Positions 6,016 through 8,028 of a stretch of 8,028 nt of DNA are shown here, one piece after another; positions within the stretch are counted from its first letter, which is position 1; each line of letters starts with the position of its first letter. The notes under the pieces were generated by a model that was given only the letters and a program-made list of their open reading frames with translations, ran no database searches and had not been told where the DNA came from. The position numbers were made by a program, and so were the translations under genes. The DNA is from Myxococcales bacterium (GTDB taxonomy: Bacteria > Myxococcota_A > UBA9160 > SMWR01). The stretch is from the NCBI GenBank assembly GCA_022572485.1, contig JACZVU010000122.1:1-8028 (forward strand), read 5' to 3'.

Positions 6016-7296
6016 TCAGTGCAGCCGATCCGGGGCGGTGGCCTCGGAGGCGCGGCCGATCGAGAGCACCCGATCGAGCGCTTCGCGATCGTCGGCGAGC
6101 AAGAGCCCCGGCTCGAGACGCGCAGCGGCGCCTCGGTCCTCGGCGCTCAACGGAATCAGCAGAGCACCCTGCGCGTCGACGCGTTTGGGCCAGCTACCGG
6201 AAGGCGCATCGAGGCGAAACAGGAAAGCCCGCAATCCTCCCGAATCGAGCGAGAGTTCCTGCCGAATCTCAGCGAGCGCGCGGCGCAACAAGCCGATCGC
6301 GATGGTGCCGAACGTGAAGCGCGCGTTGAACTCGACGATCGGGCGCAGCTCGATCTGGCCGGGCTCCGCCTCGAACACGAAAGCGTCGACCCCGCAGGGC
6401 CCATGGTAACCCGCAGCTGCAGCCGCCTGGGCGACCGCGGCCGCCGCCTCGCGCAGGGCTTCGTCATAGCGGCTGCCCGAGGTCACGCGACCCTTGCTGT
6501 CGATGAAGCCGCGATGTCCGCGGTAGAGCCCGGAACCTTCGACGAGCAGTTCGGTGGTTCCCAGCAGCACGATCTGCTGATCGGCGCCAATCCAGAGCTG
6601 GGCGCTCAGGTCGCAGGTTCGTTTGAGCCAGGGCTCCAGAATCGCCCCACCCGATTCGGCTAGGCGCGCCAAACCACCGCCAACCTCGGCGACGCGGCCC
6701 GCACTGCCCGCGACGCGCCCTCGGCCGCTGGTGCCAAAGCGCGGCTTGAGGGTGAAGCGACCCGCGGTCCAATCGGGCCAGCGCGCGAGTTTCTCTTCGA
6801 TCTCTCGAATCGCGCGGCCCGGATCGCGCAATGCGTCGGGTTCGAACACCGCGATGCAAGGCTCGAGAGATGCCGGCAACATCCGCTCTGCGACTGCAAC
6901 GCGATGGGAAAACGCCTTGTCGTGTACCTCTTGAACCACTTCGGGATCCGCACCCAACAGACGACGTTCCGCTTCTCTCGCAAACTGCCGCGCGGCGGGC
7001 GTATTGAGCCAGGCAACCGCATGATCGGGCACATCCAGCCACGAAAAGACCGCGTGTGGGTTTCGAACGCCGAGGCCTTTCGGCCAGGACGCATCGGTTG
7101 AAGCCTGCGGTTCGCCGAGGCATCGCGAGCCACTAGCGAAAAGGCTCTGCCAAAGCCCCGTGGCGGTACGCTGGACGATCTCTCGCGGCAGCTGCGAAGC
7201 AGCCGGGGGTTCGCCGGTTGACCGATAGGCGGGCGCTCCCCAACCCGTACCCTCCTCGGCACCAAAGTTGGGAATCAGCAGCACGTCACCCGTCAT
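6016..7296 (-). CDS. ATP-grasp superfamily enzyme, substrate unknown
   Basis: Predicted ATP-dependent carboxylate ligase of the ATP-grasp fold, 426 residues, with no signal peptide and so cytoplasmic. Enzymes of this fold activate a carboxylate as acyl-phosphate and join it to an amine or thiol. The N-terminal part (MTGDVLLIPNFGAEEG) looks like a pre-ATP-grasp domain. The nucleotide-binding lysine and glycine-rich loop are FTLKPRFGTSGRGR (Lys184). ILEPWLKRTCDLSAQLWIG and GPCGVDAFVF (Asp304) follow. The Mg-binding signature is RPIVEFNARFTFG, with Glu322, Asn324 and Arg326. The ATG at 7296 is chosen because it overlaps the DUF455 stop (ATG at 7296-7294, TGA at 7288-7286), a classic coupling arrangement; the frame is open 29 codons further upstream, but that only copies the end of the DUF455 gene in another frame. 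The superfamily is confident; the substrate is not inferable from sequence alone. Its partner gene suggests a small biosynthetic or modification pathway. Confidence 0.88.
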   Translation of the reverse strand: MTGDVLLIPNFGAEEGTGWGAPAYRSTGEPPAASQLPREIVQRTATGLWQSLFASGSRCLGEPQASTDASWPKGLGVRNPHAVFSWLDVPDHAVAWLNTPAARQFAREAERRLLGADPEVVQEVHDKAFSHRVAVAERMLPASLEPCIAVFEPDALRDPGRAIREIEEKLARWPDWTAGRFTLKPRFGTSGRGRVAGSAGRVAEVGGGLARLAESGGAILEPWLKRTCDLSAQLWIGADQQIVLLGTTELLVEGSGLYRGHRGFIDSKGRVTSGSRYDEALREAAAAVAQAAAAAGYHGPCGVDAFVFEAEPGQIELRPIVEFNARFTFGTIAIGLLRRALAEIRQELSLDSGGLRAFLFRLDAPSGSWPKRVDAQGALLIPLSAEDRGAAARLEPGLLLADDREALDRVLSIGRASEATAPDRLH

Positions 7297-8028
7297 GGCG
7301 GTTTCGGCCCGCGTCCGGGCCTCGCTCCTGTGAAGAGCGAGCAGCGCGCACGAACGCGATGAAGTCCTCGCTGAGACCCGCACGACGCCTTGCCGCCTCC
7401 TCGAAGCGCCGGCCCTTTGCGCGCGCAGCCGCCAACGGAAACGGCACGGCCTCCCGGTAGGCTTCGATCTCGCCCTGCCCCTCGGGCGTCAGCGCGCGCA
7501 GCCAACGGGCGGCCATCCGAACGTGGCCGACCTCATCGTCGTGGATCCGCTGACAGACCTGAGCCGACGCTTCGTCCCCGGCGTTTCGAAAGCCGTCGCG
7601 GTAGATCAGCGTGAAGTCGAGGTTGGCCTGCTCGAAGGTCAGCCCCATCGCACAGAGAAACGCGCGTGGGCCGTGCGGTGAGGCTGCAATCGCGGGGGCG
7701 TGTTTCCAGAAATAATCCGACAGGCGATGGTCCGAAAGCGCCGATCCCAGCGCGCGCAACCGGCCGAGGTAGAGGTGACAGTGAAGCTGCTCCTCCGCGA
7801 GAACCGCGACCCACCCACGCCGCAGTTCCGTTGGTAAACCCGGCCAGCGCAACAACGCCCACGCAAAGAACTCCACCGCCATCAACTCGTGGTTGGCAAA
7901 ACGCGCAAGACATCGCGCTCGCGCTTCGCGCGAATTCAATTCGCCGGGTCGCGGGAGCGGCTCTACGCCCTCGTGCATTTCGAGTTCAGGGTCGCGAGCT
8001 GGCCGCTCGAAGCTGAGCGGAGGGCCCG
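7286..8028 (-). CDS. DUF455 ferritin-like diiron protein, 5' end beyond window
   Basis: A ferritin-like helical protein of the DUF455 family (PF04305), function not established. The fold is shared with diiron oxygenases such as the tRNA hydroxylase MiaE. Counting from the first internal Met (ATG at 7978), all six expected metal ligands are visible: Glu31 in FANHELMAVEF, Glu63 and His66 in AEEQLHCHLY, Glu116 in GLTFEQANLDF, Glu149 and His152 in HDDEVGHVRMA. The family's SDYFWKHAP segment is at 87-95. The diiron site therefore looks intact. I annotate it as partial: the frame is open from 7978 to the window edge, the upstream translation (LSFERPARDPELEM) resembles the family's N-terminal region, and the ATG at 7978 has no good ribosome-binding site. 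The C terminus is Arg-rich and overlaps the ATP-grasp start by 11 bp, so the two proteins are likely made in a fixed ratio. Confidence 0.88.
   Translation of the reverse strand, partial: GPPLSFERPARDPELEMHEGVEPLPRPGELNSREARARCLARFANHELMAVEFFAWALLRWPGLPTELRRGWVAVLAEEQLHCHLYLGRLRALGSALSDHRLSDYFWKHAPAIAASPHGPRAFLCAMGLTFEQANLDFTLIYRDGFRNAGDEASAQVCQRIHDDEVGHVRMAARWLRALTPEGQGEIEAYREAVPFPLAAARAKGRRFEEAARRRAGLSEDFIAFVRAARSSQERGPDAGRNRHDG

Noticed and set aside
5815..6663. 282-codon plus-strand open frame
   Set aside because: Antisense to the ATP-grasp gene and the repeat array. No recognisable fold signatures.

Overview
The window is about 8 kb of GC-rich DNA from a Gram-negative bacterium. Four of its proteins appear to start with a lipoprotein (type II) signal peptide, several genes begin with TTG or GTG, and the cyclophilin has the N-terminal extension I associate with deltaproteobacterial or myxobacterial-type homologues. 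My best guess is an uncultured or little-studied member of the Myxococcota or a related former deltaproteobacterial lineage; this is inference from style and not a database match. I see no tRNA, rRNA, CRISPR array, transposase, integrase or phage structural gene.

Layout from left to right: (1) positions 113-2236, minus strand: a cytosolic cyclophilin peptidyl-prolyl isomerase, an HNH endonuclease with an extra zinc-binding module, and an unrecognised Ser/Thr-rich lipoprotein. (2) positions 2346-4896, plus strand, divergent from the first block: a lipoprotein carrying eight DxDxDG calcium-loop repeats at a nearly exact 24-residue spacing, followed 61 bp later by a lipid-anchored HtrA/Deg serine protease with one PDZ domain. 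(3) positions 4919-8028, minus strand, convergent with the protease: in transcription order a DUF455 ferritin-like diiron protein that runs off the right edge, an ATP-grasp enzyme whose start overlaps the DUF455 stop by 11 bp, and a lipoprotein with kinesin-light-chain-like TPR repeats. Three diverged copies of a 46-47 bp tandem repeat separate the ATP-grasp gene from the TPR lipoprotein, and they form the start of its reading frame.

Two units look functional. The calcium-repeat lipoprotein and the lipid-anchored HtrA protease probably form an envelope quality-control or substrate-presentation pair. The DUF455 and ATP-grasp pair looks like a translationally coupled two-enzyme cassette (a diiron oxidase-like protein plus a carboxylate-amine-type ligase) with no known substrate. 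It is the best candidate in the window for an undescribed pathway. The cyclophilin is ordinary housekeeping; the HNH protein may be a solitary nuclease.
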